Under the pieces are notes generated by a model that was not told the origin of the DNA, ran no database searches, and saw nothing but the letters and a program-made list of their open reading frames with translations. Below, piece by piece: positions 22,891 to 33,282 of a stretch of 64,000 nucleotides of DNA; within the stretch, counting starts at the first letter, position 1, and every line of letters starts with the position of its first letter. Source of the stretch: Ochotona curzoniae (taxonomy: Eukaryota > Chordata > Mammalia > Lagomorpha > Ochotonidae); the NCBI RefSeq assembly GCF_017591425.1, contig NW_024466512.1, positions 21,319,501 to 21,383,500 on the forward strand. The letters are read 5' to 3'. The position numbers were made by a program, and so were the translations under genes.

Positions 22891-25800
22891 CCCAAGCCCA
22901 GTTCACCAAGTGCCCATGATGGCGGGCGTATGGGATCCAGGCATGGGACGCCCTGTCCCGGGACCCACCCGCTGCCGAGAGGCAATGGGAGGTGTAAGCT
23001 CCCAGGGCCAAGGTCGCGCACCACCCCCAATCCCGTCCGCCGCCCAATGAGAGCGGCGGGTGGGCCTGCCTAGCCAGGCTCCAGAGACCTCCCCCCTCGG
23101 TCGGTGTACTCACCCCAAGGAAGGAAGCCGCCTTGGAGCCCTGGCAGGCAGGCCCAAGCCCGGTTCACCAAGTGCCCATGATGGCGGGCGTATGGGATCC
23201 AGGCATGGGACGCCCTGTCCCGGGACCCACCCGCTGCCGAGAGGCAATGGGAGGTGTAAGCTCCCAGGGCCAAGGTCGCGCACCACCCCCAATCCCGTCC
23301 GCCGCCCAATGAGAGCGGCGGGTGGGCCTGCCTAGCCAGGCTCCAGAGACCTCCCCCCTCGGTCGGTGTACTCACCCCAAGGAAGGAAGCCGCCTTGGAG
23401 CCCTGGCAGGCAGGCCCAAGCCCGGTTCACCAAGTGCCCATGATGGCGGGCGTATGGGATCCAGGCATGGGACGCCCTGTCCCGGGACCCACCCGCTGCC
23501 GAGAGGCAATGGGAGGTGTAAGCTCCCAGGGCCAAGGTCGCGCACCACCCCCAATCCCGTCCGCCGCCCAATGAGAGCGGCGGGTGGGCCTGCCTAGCCA
23601 GGCTCCAGAGACCTCCCCCCTCGGTCGGTGTACTCACCCCAAGGAAGGAAGCCGCCTTGGAGCCCTGGCAGGCAGGCCCAAGCCCGGTTCACCAAGTGCC
23701 CATGATGGCGGGCGTATGGGATCCAGGCATGGGACGCCCTGTCCCGGGACCCACCCGCTGCCGAGAGGCAATGGGAGGTGTAAGCTCCCAGGGCCAAGGT
23801 CGCGCACCACCCCCAATCCCGTCCGCCGCCCAATGAGAGCGGCGGGTGGGCCTGCCTAGCCAGGCTCCAGAGACCTCCCCCCTCGGTCGGTGTACTCACC
23901 CCAAGGAAGGAAGCCGCCTTGGAGCCCTGGCAGGCAGGCCCAAGCCCGGTTCACCAAGTGCCCATGATGGCGGGCGTATGGGATCCAGGCATGGGACGCC
24001 CTGTCCCGGGACCCACCCGCTGCCGAGAGGCAATGGGAGGTGTAAGCTCCCAGGGCCAAGGTCGCGCACCACCCCCAATCCCGTCCGCCGCCCAATGAGA
24101 GCGGCGGGTGGGCCTGCCTAGCCAGGCTCCAGAGACCTCCCCCCTCGGTCGGTGTACTCACCCCAAGGAAGGAAGCCGCCTTGGAGCCCTGGCAGGCAGG
24201 CCCAAGCCCGGTTCACCAAGTGCCCATGATGGCGGGCGTATGGGATCCAGGCATGGGACGCCCTGTCCCGGGACCCACCCGCTGCCGAGAGGCAATGGGA
24301 GGTGTAAGCTCCCAGGGCCAAGGTCGCGCACCACCCCCAATCCCGTCCGCCGCCCAATGAGAGCGGCGGGTGGGCCTGCCTAGCCAGGCTCCAGAGACCT
24401 CCCCCCTCGGTCGGTGTACTCACCCCAAGGAAGGAAGCCGCCTTGGAGCCCTGGCAGGCAGGCCCAAGCCCGGTTCACCAAGTGCCCATGATGGCGGGCG
24501 TATGGGATCCAGGCATGGGACGCCCTGTCCCGGGACCCACCCGCTGCCGAGAGGCAATGGGAGGTGTAAGCTCCCAGGGCCAAGGTCGCGCACCACCCCC
24601 AATCCCGTCCGCCGCCCAATGAGAGCGGCGGGTGGGCCTGCCTAGCCAGGCTCCAGAGACCTCCCCCCTCGGTCGGTGTACTCACCCCAAGGAAGGAAGC
24701 CGCCTTGGAGCCCTGGCAGGCAGGCCCAAGCCCGGTTCACCAAGTGCCCATGATGGCGGGCGTATGGGATCCAGGCATGAGACGCCCTGTCCCGGGACCC
24801 ACCCGCTGCCGAGAGGCAATGGGAGGTGTAAGCTCCCAGGGCCAAGGTCGCGCACCACCCCCAATCCCGTCCGCCGCCCAATGAGAGCGGCGGGTGGGCC
24901 TGCCTAGCCAGGCTCCAGAGACCTCCCCCCTCGGTCGGTGTACTCACCCCAAGGAAGGAAGCCGCCTTGGAGCCCTGGCAGGCAGGCCCAAGCCCGGTTC
25001 ACCAAGTGCCCATGATGGCGGGCGTATGGGATCCAGGCATGAGACGCCCTGTCCCGGGACCCACCCGCTGCCGAGAGGCAATGGGAGGTGTAAGCTCCCA
25101 GGGCCAAGGTCGCGCACCACCCCCAATCCCGTCCGCCGCCCAATGAGAGCGGCGGGTGGGCCTGCCTAGCCAGGCTCCAGAGACCTCCCCCCTCGGTCGG
25201 TGTACTCACCCCAAGGAAGGAAGCCGCCTTGGAGCCCTGGCAGGCAGGCCCAAGCCCGGTTCACCAAGTGCCCATGATGGCGGGCGTATGGGATCCAGGC
25301 ATGGGACGCCCTGTCCCGGGACCCACCCGCTGCCGAGAGGCAATGGGAGGTGTAAGCTCCCAGGGCCAAGGTCGCGCACCACCCCCAATCCCGTCCGCCG
25401 CCCAATGAGAGCGGCGGGTGGGCCTGCCTAGCCAGGCTCCAGAGACCTCCCCCCTCGGTCGGTGTACTCACCCCAAGGAAGGAAGCCGCCTTGGAGCCCT
25501 GGCAGGCAGGCCCAAGCCCGGTTCACCAAGTGCCCATGATGGCGGGCGTATGGGATCCAGGCATGGGACGCCCTGTCCCGGGACCCACCCGCTGCCGAGA
25601 GGCAATGGGAGGTGTAAGCTCCCAGGGCCAAGGTCGCGCACCACCCCCAATCCCGTCCGCCGCCCAATGAGAGCGGCGGGTGGGCCTGCCTAGCCAGGCT
25701 CCAGAGACCTCCCCCCTCGGTCGGTGTACTCACCCCAAGGAAGGAAGCCGCCTTGGAGCCCTGGCAGGCAGGCCCAAGCCCGGTTCACCAAGTGCCCATG

Positions 25801-26604
25801 ATGGCGGGCGTATGGGATCCAGGCATGGGACGCCCTGTCCCGGGACCCACCCGCTGCCGAGAGGCAATGGGAGGTGTAAGCTCCCAGGGCCAAGGTCGCG
25901 CACCACCCCCAATCCCGTCCGCCGCCCAATGAGAGCGGCGGGTGGGCCTGCCTAGCCAGGCTCCAGAGACCTCCCCCCTCGGTCGGTGTACTCACCCCAA
26001 GGAAGGAAGCCGCCTTGGAGCCCTGGCAGGCAGGCCCAAGCCCGGTTCACCAAGTGCCCATGATGGCGGGCGTATGGGATCCAGGCATGGGACGCCCTGT
26101 CCCGGGACCCACCCGCTGCCGAGAGGCAATGGGAGGTGTAAGCTCCCAGGGCCAAGGTCGCGCACCACCCCCAATCCCGTCCGCCGCCCAATGAGAGCGG
26201 CGGGTGGGCCTGCCTAGCCAGGCTCCAGAGACCTCCCCCCTCGGTCGGTGTACTCACCCCAAGGAAGGAAGCCGCCTTGGAGCCCTGGCAGGCAGGCCCA
26301 AGCCCGGTTCACCAAGTGCCCATGATGGCGGGCGTATGGGATCCAGGCATGGGACGCCCTGTCCCGGGACCCACCCGCTGCCGAGAGGCAATGGGAGGTG
26401 TAAGCTCCCAGGGCCAAGGTCGCGCACCACCCCCAATCCCGTCCGCCGCCCAATGAGAGCGGCGGGTGGGCCTGCCTAGCCAGGCTCCAGAGACCTCCCC
26501 CCTCGGTCGGTGTACTCACCCCAAGGAAGGAAGCCGCCTTGGAGCCCTGGCAGGCAGGCCCAAGCCCGGTTCACCAAGTGCCCATGATGGCGGGCGTATG
26601 GGAT
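22891..26604 (-). repeat. 262-bp tandem array, about 14.2 copies
   Basis: CCCATGATGGCGGGCG recurs at 22913, 23175 and every 262 bp up to 26581, giving 15 occurrences. Apart from the outermost 22.9-kb unit and a shared G-to-A change at 24780 and 25042, I see no differences between units. Each unit is GC-rich with about 17 CpGs, so the array reads like a CpG island. Because 262 is not a multiple of three, the 91- to 101-codon frames that recur in each unit do not join into one protein. The array ends inside a unit at its sense 5' end, as L1 monomer arrays commonly do. Confidence 0.97.
23175..23436 (-). promoter_or_regulatory. Representative monomer with promoter-like motifs
   Basis: The GATGGCGGG core at 23180-23188 resembles a YY1 site, as at the start of L1 5' UTRs. 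CCAAT at 23306-23310 fits NF-Y and sits in the loop of a 7-bp inverted repeat, CCGCCGC/GCGGCGG (23299-23321). On the minus strand GGTGAGTAC (23368-23376) fits a splice donor. There is no TATA box. Motif matches are by eye; promoter activity is inferred. Confidence 0.5.
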
Positions 26605-26605
26605 G

Positions 26606-26615
26606 AAGTATTTTC
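26606..26615. repeat. Target-site duplication of the 5.9-kb element, right
   Basis: AAGTATTTTC is an exact repeat of 20704-20713 and is followed by a (CA)n stretch to about 26632. Confidence 0.8.
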
Positions 26616-26794
26616 ACACACACACATACACACCCCCCAAAAAAAGCACTGCAGTTGCCATTAGCCATGAAATTTGCAACCTGCCTTTTTTCAAGTCTTG
26701 TTTTCTTTACTGGTCTGAACCTGATACTGTCTTCTGCTTATTCCATAAATTCTGCATCAGTAATATATCTTTAATTTTTAACTTTAAACATTTT

Positions 26795-26945
26795 TTACTT
26801 ACAAAAACTTTTTTGGGAGAATATTAAATAGATAGGCAAACAAAGGGAGCTCCTGTTCACTGGTTCACTGGCCATCTCCCTGAGTGTGCACACGCAGGCA
26901 CTCCAAGCTGGTATCTTAACCACTAATACAAGCACTTGCCCCTCT
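26795..26945 (-). repeat. SINE remnant with large internal deletion
   Basis: CCTGTTCACTGGTTCACTGG and GTATCTTAACCACTAATAC (complement of the SINE 3' and 5' parts) lie only about 70 bases apart. The copy is old and worn. Confidence 0.5.
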
Positions 26946-27485
26946 TTATTTACTTTTTAAGCCAGAAATAAAATTTAAACATAATGAAAATAATTAAAAT
27001 TTTATTTTAATTGCCAATTCTGGATATGTAAGCATTACTGAGATTTGATGGCTCTTGACTGACGTGATTTTCTCCTCTGGGGAACTTTGGGCATATTTCA
27101 GTTGCTGCAGCTTGGAAGGTGGAGATTGTGCTATTGGCATCTCAAGGATCAAGGTCGGGGATGCCGCTAAACAGTCCACAATGCTCACAGTGGGCCTCAA
27201 CAACAAATCACATAGCCACAAATACCCGCAGTACCAAGAATGAGAAATATAAGGCATAAACCATTGTATTGCATAAAACACTAACTAAACACATTGTTAA
27301 ATTGATATGTAGAAAGTCATTGGACTGATTTAATCCATTGACATCAAATAGATTGTGAATGTGTTTGTCTGTAGTACCAGAGATAATACATGTGTCTAAC
27401 ACATGTACTATAACATAGTAACTAAAATGAAATGTAGTTCCACCATTTATGGGCTAATCTTCTATACTGCTATGATTTGTTCAAT
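26946..27485. other. Unique AT-rich sequence
   Basis: 27050-27245 has a moderately GC-rich patch with no splice-bounded frame. The rest is AT-rich. Nothing is recognised. Confidence 0.45.
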
Positions 27486-27487
27486 AT

Positions 27488-27770
27488 TTTTTAAGACATT
27501 TAAAAATTTTATTTTTGTTGGAGAGATAGAGACAGAAGAAAGCAAGCTCCTACCCACTGATTCACTCCCCAAATGCCCAGAAGCTAGAAATTCAGTCTAG
27601 GTCTCCTCTGTAAACAACAGCAGCCTAATTATTTGAGTATCACTGCAGCCTCCCAGGGTATACATTAACAGGAACTTGAAATAGGAAGGAGAATCAGAGC
27701 TGTAGGCATCTCAGTGTAGGACACTGAAAATATCCTAACCAATATCTTAATCACAAAGCCAATGCCTGTC
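27488..27770 (-). repeat. Old SINE
   Basis: It begins TTTTTTAAGACATTTAAAAA and ends CACAAAGCCAATGCCTGTCC. The middle contains an AGAATCAGAGCTGTAGGCATC variant. Confidence 0.65.
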
Positions 27771-27790
27771 CTAGTTTTCAAACTAATTAT

Positions 27791-28128
27791 TTTGAGATTT
27801 ATTAATTAATTTATTTAAATTGGAAAGTCAGATATACAGAGAGGAGGAGATACAGAAAGGAAGATCTTCTATCTATTGATGCACTTCCCAAATGGCTGCA
27901 ACAGCTGGAACTGAACCAATCTGAAGCCAGGAGCCCGGAGCCTCTTCCAGGTCTCCCACATGGGTGCATGGTCCCTTGATGCCCTGGGCCATCCTCTACC
28001 GCTTTCCCAGGCCACAAGCAGGGAGTTGGATGGAAAGTGGGGTTGCCGGGATTAGAACCAGCACCCATATGAGATCCCTGCACATGCAAGGTGAGAACTT
28101 TAGGTGCTAGGCTACCGTGCAGGCCCCA
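27791..28128 (-). repeat. Complete SINE
   Basis: It runs from GAGATTTATTAATTAATTTA to GGCTACCGTGCAGGCCCC. The complement of the B-box is intact (GGGATTAGAACCAGC). It abuts another minus copy directly. Confidence 0.95.
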
Positions 28129-28420
28129 GATTTATTTATGTTGTTGCAAAGTCAGATTTACAGAGAGAAGGAAAGACAAAGATCTTCTGTCCACTAGTTC
28201 GCTTCCCAAGTAGCTGCAATAACCAGAGTTAAGCTGATCCGGAGCCAGGAGCTTCTTCCAGGTCTCCCACATGGGTGCAGGGTCCCAAGGCTTTGGGTCA
28301 TCCTTGACTCTGTTCCCAGGCCACAAACAGGGAGCTGGAAGGGATTTGAACTAGCACCCATATGATATCCCAGCACATGCAATATGAAGACTTTAGCCAC
28401 TAGGGTACCACACCAGGCCT
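28129..28420 (-). repeat. Complete SINE with short internal gap
   Basis: It starts AGATTTATTTATGTTGTTG and ends ACCACACCAGGCCT. About 20 bases are missing before GATTTGAACTAGCACCC. Confidence 0.9.
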
Positions 28421-28479
28421 TTAAATTAATTTTAAGAAATCAGTTTATTGACTATTTGCCACATTAAAAACAAAAGAAA

Positions 28480-28510
28480 GAAGTTTATTCATTTGTTTGA
28501 AAAATATAGA
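28480..28510 (-). repeat. Tail of an older SINE interrupted by a younger one
   Basis: AAGTTTATTCATTTGTTTGAA is the complement of an old SINE tail. Its body resumes at 28838 after a plus-strand SINE, so this is a nested insertion. Confidence 0.65.
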
Positions 28511-28837
28511 GGGCCTTGTGCGATGGCCTAGAGACTGAAGTCCTCGCCTTAAACGTGCTGAGATCCCATATGGGCACCGGTTCTAATCCTGATGACCCCA
28601 TTCCCCATCCAGCTCCCTGCTTGTGACACGGGAAAGCAGTCGAGGATGGCCCAAAGCCTTAGGACCCTGCACCCACATGGAAGACCTGGAAGAAGCTCCT
28701 GGCTTCAGATGGGCTCAGTTCCAGCTGTTGTAGCTGCTTGGGGAGTAAACCATCTGATGAAAGATCTTCCTCTCTGTCTCTCCTCCTCTCTGTGTATCTG
28801 ATTTTCCAATAAAAATAAATAAATCTTTAAAAAAACT
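28511..28837 (+). repeat. Complete SINE nested in an older SINE
   Basis: The head is GGGCCTTGTGCGATGGCCTA, the B-box CCGGTTCTAATCC and the tail CCAATAAAAATAAATAAATC. ATAGAG-like bases flank both sides. Confidence 0.92.
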
Positions 28838-29098
28838 GAGGAAGATAGAGACCTTTTCCATCCTATGGTTCATTCCCTAAGTGCTCACAACAGCCAGATA
28901 TGCCCCAGGCTGGAGTCAAGGGCCTAGAGCTCCATTCACATCTCCCCTGAGAGTGGCAGAGGCCCAATTATTAGATTCCTTGACCTCTACTTCCCCACTT
29001 GCATCCCTCTAGTGTGCACAGCAGCCGCAAAAAGATGCCATGAGAACCAGCACCAGGACTCAAATATTGCCATCACCATCATTAAATGCCTGCCCCTC
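28838..29098 (-). repeat. Body of the interrupted older SINE
   Basis: GATAGAGACCTTTTCCATCC to TTAAATGCCTGCCCC continues the copy begun at 28480. It has an extra CTACTTCCCCACTTGC segment not seen in other copies. Confidence 0.6.
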
Positions 29099-29382
29099 AA
29101 TTGAGCTTTGGAAGTGTGGTATAGGAGCAGAACATAGCTCTGAGTTCTTAACCTTGCAGTAGTTCCTAACGTTGTTATTGCTGAAAAACAGGCCTGACAC
29201 CACATCCCAACTACTTATATATTTCTAAGGATCAAAAATATTGTCTTCATTTGTGAGCTTCTGGTTCACTATTGAAATTTGGAGGAGGATTGAGTATTAA
29301 CTGTAACTTTTCAGCAAGTGCCTTCTTGTTTGAAAAGCACCTTTCTTCAGTGGACTTTTTATGGTTGTTTAAATGCTGCTTG
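29099..29382. other. Unique sequence between SINEs
   Basis: No repeat or coding signal is recognised. Confidence 0.4.
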
Positions 29383-29692
29383 GGGGGCTGGTGCTGTGGC
29401 TCAACAGCCTAATCCTCTACCTTCAAGCACCAGCATCCCATATAGGCCATATGGTTTGTGTCCTGGTTACTCCACTTCCCATCCAGCTCCCTGCTTATGG
29501 TCTGAGAAAGAAGCAGAGGATGCCCATGTGCTTGGGACCCTGCACCTACATGGGAGGGCTAGCAGCTCCTGGGTCTTTGCTTTAGATCAGTTCAGCTCCA
29601 GCCATTGTGGCCATTTGGGGAGTGTACCATCAGACAGAAGATCTTTCTGTCTCTTTTCTGAGTAAGTTAGATATGACCTTCAAGTTAAAAAA
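29383..29692 (+). repeat. Complete SINE
   Basis: It opens GGGGGCTGGTGCTGTGGCTCA and ends CTTCAAGTTAAAAAAAATG. The B-box reads TGGTTTGTGTCC, a variant shared with other older copies in this window. Confidence 0.9.
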
Positions 29693-29734
29693 AATGCGTA
29701 AAATATTTTTTCAAAATAAAAAAATTAACAATAT

Positions 29735-30012
29735 AAAAATGTTTTTTATTTTTGTTTGTTTGAAAGGCAGAGACAAAGTCAGGGAGAGCTCATTCATCCG
29801 CTGGTTTACTCCCCAAATGCACACAACAGCTGGGGCTGGGCCCGGCCAAAGCTAGGATGCAGGAAGCAACAGGTCTTCTTCGTGAGTGATAAGGACCCAA
29901 GCACCTGTTGCCTCTAGCAGAAAGCCAAGTTAGAAGTGAAGTGGGCCTGGATTCCTGCTATGGGATGTCTGTGCCCAAGAGTAATCTGAACTACTTTGCC
30001 ATACCCCCACCT
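29735..30012 (-). repeat. Old SINE
   Basis: The match runs from TTTTATTTTTGTTTGTTTG and GTTTACTCCCCAAATGC to CTACTTTGCCATACCCCCACC. It ends about 100 bases before the G-depleted block. Confidence 0.7.
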
Positions 30013-30120
30013 AGTCTGCTTTAGATCTTGCAGGAAATGCAATCTTGACAGCTCTTGCATTAACCCGGGATATACAGGAATTACATTTGGAATTGTTACC
30101 ACAGTTCCGTTTTTTCATTG

Positions 30121-30923
30121 AATACATCTATTAATTAAACATCACCTTAGTAACTTTAAAACTATCTAACATACTCCATATAAACCCCCACTCCACTCAT
30201 CCCATAAATATCAAACACCTCCATTTCCATATTCCCCCTCCTACCCAAATCCTTTCCAACAATTAATAACAAAAACCCAAAAAATTATCCCCCCTTCCAA
30301 ACCAAAAAAAAAATTCAAATCATCAACCCATCCAACAAATATCAAAAACCTTCATCCAAAAAACCCCCACCTCTAATCTATTCATACATACACAACCCAC
30401 CTTCTTAAGTCATATCACATCATCCATAATCTTATCCCCATTAATACTTCCAAAATATCCAAAAACATCTTCTTCCTAACTATTAATCACCTTATAAACA
30501 TATCATCATAAATAATATAAAGTAAAATATTTACCAAATCCCACTCACCCACCCCCCCCCACCCCACACCAATATTCTTATATACAACAAACCAATAACA
30601 CCAAAAACCCTCATCAAACAAATATATCCTCCCTTATATCCCTAACTACCCCCACCTTTAACCAACCCATTATCATTTCAATTCATACTCCAATACTCCC
30701 TCACAACACAATTTAAACCCCATCTTATTCCTTTACACCCTAACTAATTAACAACATTTATCATATATCATATACATAAAAATTCATCATCCCCTTCTAC
30801 CCACCCTCCCTCCACATTTAAAACAATACTCCCACTCCTCACTCAACCCTCTTATTCCCCACATATCCCCATTACTCAATCATTTACATAAATCAAACAT
30901 CCTAACCTTCACCCTCCTCCCTC
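30121..30923. other. G-depleted block (three G in 803 bases)
   Basis: On the plus strand only 30150, 30409 and 30522 are G; 30523-30923 is 401 bases without one. A, T and C are all common and the sequence is not a simple repeat, so this is not low complexity in the usual sense. G content is ordinary immediately outside on both sides. The pattern is what full deamination of the minus strand (every C to T) would leave. I see no frame, no target duplication and no parent family. Cytosine-deaminase hyperediting of a retroelement cDNA, an assembly or library artefact, and an unusual satellite all remain possible. Confidence 0.9.
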
Positions 30924-31185
30924 GTAAATTGCCCTTTCACAAAGGTTGTCCTGCACCTGCTTGGCTGGCAGAGATTTAAAATGAGATACTGAGAAAGGAA
31001 GCTGTAACTTACCTCTTTGGTTTGCAGTAAAATTTTATGTTTATTGAATGAATGAATGTACTTTAGTCAGATTTCTTTTGTCTGATTAGTAAAATTTGTT
31101 GTGATCTTCCATCTCTGAGAAAATATGCCTGCACATTCTCACCTTTCCATGGTTGATGAAACCAAATCATATTTCAGAAGTATAC
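30924..31185. other. Unique sequence right of the G-depleted block
   Basis: Base composition is normal and no element is recognised. Confidence 0.45.
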
Positions 31186-31189
31186 TCAA

Positions 31190-31437
31190 ATGCTTTCTTT
31201 AGTGTGTTTCCATGAGCCCCTGCTCTGTGCCTCCACAATACCCTTTATTACCTGTTTTTAGTCTGTCCTATCTTTTATCACATCATGATGAAATTGTCTG
31301 TTATGTGTCTCTTCCACTAAACTGAAAGTCCTTTCATATTTCAGGTATTGTATTTATTCCCTTCCCATCACCTAGCGTAGTGTCTACACATCATGGGTAT
31401 TCAAATGTTTGTCAAGCAAACTGAATTTTAAGAGCCA
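31190..31437 (+). repeat. L2 3' fragment
   Basis: The order CTGCTCTGTGCCTCC, AAACTGAAAGTCCTTTCA, CCCATCACCTAGCGTAGTG and CATGGGTATTCAAATG follows the conserved L2 3' end (CCTAGCACAGTGCC..CTCAATAAATG). Confidence 0.65.
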
Positions 31438-32588
31438 CAGGCAATGCTGATACACCCTTAGCTTCAGATACCATAGAACTTTCTTAAGAGTAAAAAAAAA
31501 AACAGAAGTTCTTTTTAAGGTGATGCTCACAGGTTAAATAAAGTTCTGTAAAGTGAATCTTATCTTTTTGGTATCATCACCTTTTCAGGAGGGGAAAAAA
31601 CTTACACTCCTTTTGGTATATTGGAGAGAAAGCAGCTAATAGCCTCTTCGTGAGCATAAAACAATTATACCCAGCCTCCCGCAGAGCCAATCTGCTAGAG
31701 CTGACTGCCTTGCCTCCACATGGGCTTCATTTTCTTAGTCTGGAATTTCATAGACTCTCCCCTGAAGACCTTCATCTTGTTGCACTATTATGATAAATGT
31801 TCAGAGCCGACTCTCACCCCTGCTTTTCTAGCTATTACTGGAGGTACTGTCGAAGAACCAGGCCCCAGACATATCCTCTCATTAGGTCCTCTCGGGCAGC
31901 ACTGCCTGCTTCTGAGTGGCAACGGGGAGTCTCCACTCCTTGTTCCCCCTCCTGCTGCCTTTGAGTGCAGGAAACTGCAGGCTGCATTACAGAGAATGAG
32001 CCCTGGCAGAAAGGATGCTTGCTAACCACTTTACACCACAGCTCTTTGCCGTGTTCTGGATGCAGCGAGAGGCGCCTATACTCCACATATGTGTGAGACT
32101 CGCAGCTGCTTGTTGCAGCCAGGCCTGAACCATGGTGTTCCTTCACTTGCTGCTCAGGTCTGTCGGCCAGCAACATCCTGAGCAATTCCACCCTATAATG
32201 AATTGAGGATATTTTGGTTTTTGGATACAGGACCTCACCTGCTTCTGATTGATCTTCTCCTCTGGATAGTAGACATACGGTTTTTTACAGGTTTTCAAAA
32301 TGAGTTACATGATTTTGAATTTCTCTCTACTGCTGCTCTTACCACCTGCTCCTATCAGGGTTTCTGTAAAGTTCTATGTTTCTCTGACTTTGTAGATTGA
32401 CATTTAATAAATGTGGGACTTTTATTCTACATGATTATTTGCAGAAAGAAATAGTCAAAAGATGGTCCAGGTGCCATTTGTAAATGTTAGGATACTTGAT
32501 GCATACCCATTTCCTCCAGCAAAATTGATGGATTTTGTTAAATACTTACTCATTCAGTTTTTGAGAAAAGGATGCTGGAGCTATGGCA
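31438..32588. other. Unique sequence, no exon identified
   Basis: 31680-32200 is GC-richer, with a minus frame of about 118 codons and plus frames of about 100. None has convincing paired splice sites or a protein I recognise. Confidence 0.4.
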
Positions 32589-32589
32589 G

Positions 32590-32906
32590 GATGCTAACTA
32601 ATGGCATTAGTTCACTAATCCTCCAACTGTAAGTACCAACATCTCAAATGGGCACCGGTCCATATCCCAACTGCTCCACTTTCTATCCAACTCCTTGCTT
32701 CTGGCCTGGGAAAACAGCAGGAAATGGCCCAAACCCTTGGACCTCTGTACCCACAAAAGAGACCTGGAAGAAGCTCCAAGGTTCTGATCAGCTCAGCTCT
32801 GACCTTTGTGGCTATTTGGGAAGTGAACCAGTGGATGAAAGAGCTTTCTTTATGTTTTTTCTTCTGTCTGTAAATCTGCCTTTTCAATAAAAATAAATAA
32901 ATATTG
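32590..32906 (+). repeat. Older SINE
   Basis: GGCAGGATGCTAACTAATGG to TTTTCAATAAAAATAAATAA. Its tail is the insertion site of the younger copy that follows. Confidence 0.85.
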
Positions 32907-33230
32907 GGCCCAGCGCGGTGGCGCAAGTGGTTAAAGGTCCTCACCTTGCACCCCCGGGATCCCATATGGGCGCCGGTTCTAATCCCGGCAGCCCCGCTTC
33001 CCTTCCAGCTCCCTGCCTGTGGCCTGGGAAAGCAGTCGAGGACGGCCCAAAGCTTTGGGAACCTGCACCCGCGTGGGAGACCCAGAAGAGGCTCCTGGCT
33101 TCGGATCGGCATAGTATCGGCCCGTTGCGCTCACTTGGGGAGTGAATCATTGGACGGAAGATCTTCCTCTCTGTCTCTCCTCTCTGTATATCCGCCTTTC
33201 CAATGAAAAAATAATAAAAATAAATCTTTA
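32907..33230 (+). repeat. Young-subfamily SINE
   Basis: The copy has the head GGGCCCAGCGCGGTGGCGCAA, the body block GGCATAGTATCGGCCCGTTGC and the tail TTTCCAATGAAAAAATAATA. These three diagnostic blocks are shared with 33642 and 60037. It is flanked by AATAAATAAATATT on both sides. Confidence 0.95.
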
Positions 33231-33282
33231 AAAAATAAATAAATAAATATTTTATTTTATTTTTTTAAATAAATAAGTCTTT

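Larger units (their letters stand above)
20714..26605 (-). mobile_element. 5.9-kb non-autonomous retroposon with 5' monomer array
   Basis: Read on the minus strand, the element has three parts. First comes an array of 262-bp GC-rich units (26604 down to about 22891). Next is a low-copy segment (about 22890-22600). Last is about 1.9 kb of degenerate non-coding blocks ending in AATAAA (complement at 20740-20745) and a poly-A tail (T-run from 20714). A 10-bp duplication, AAGTATTTTC, flanks the whole, so it integrated as one unit by target-primed reverse transcription. No ORF1 or ORF2 frame is present, so any mobility needed L1 proteins in trans. The architecture resembles an L1 with a monomeric 5' UTR (as in mouse) whose ORFs were deleted, or an SVA-like composite. 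Related 3' ends are at 2605-3653, 39688-39835 and 48976-49237. Confidence 0.8.

Noticed and set aside
22793..26519. Recurring frames of 60-101 codons on both strands of the 262-bp array, suggesting a repeat-protein gene
   Set aside because: The unit length is not divisible by three, the frames stop within each unit, and both strands are equally open because of high GC. These are shadows of a non-coding tandem repeat.
30121..30923. G-depleted block as a mitochondrial insertion
   Set aside because: Mitochondrial light-strand DNA is G-poor, but not to three in 803 bases, and I recognise no mitochondrial gene in it.
32615..33112. 165-codon minus frame across two SINEs
   Set aside because: It is a translation of SINE sequence (repeated GAAGIRTGAH-like motifs occur at every copy) and not a gene.
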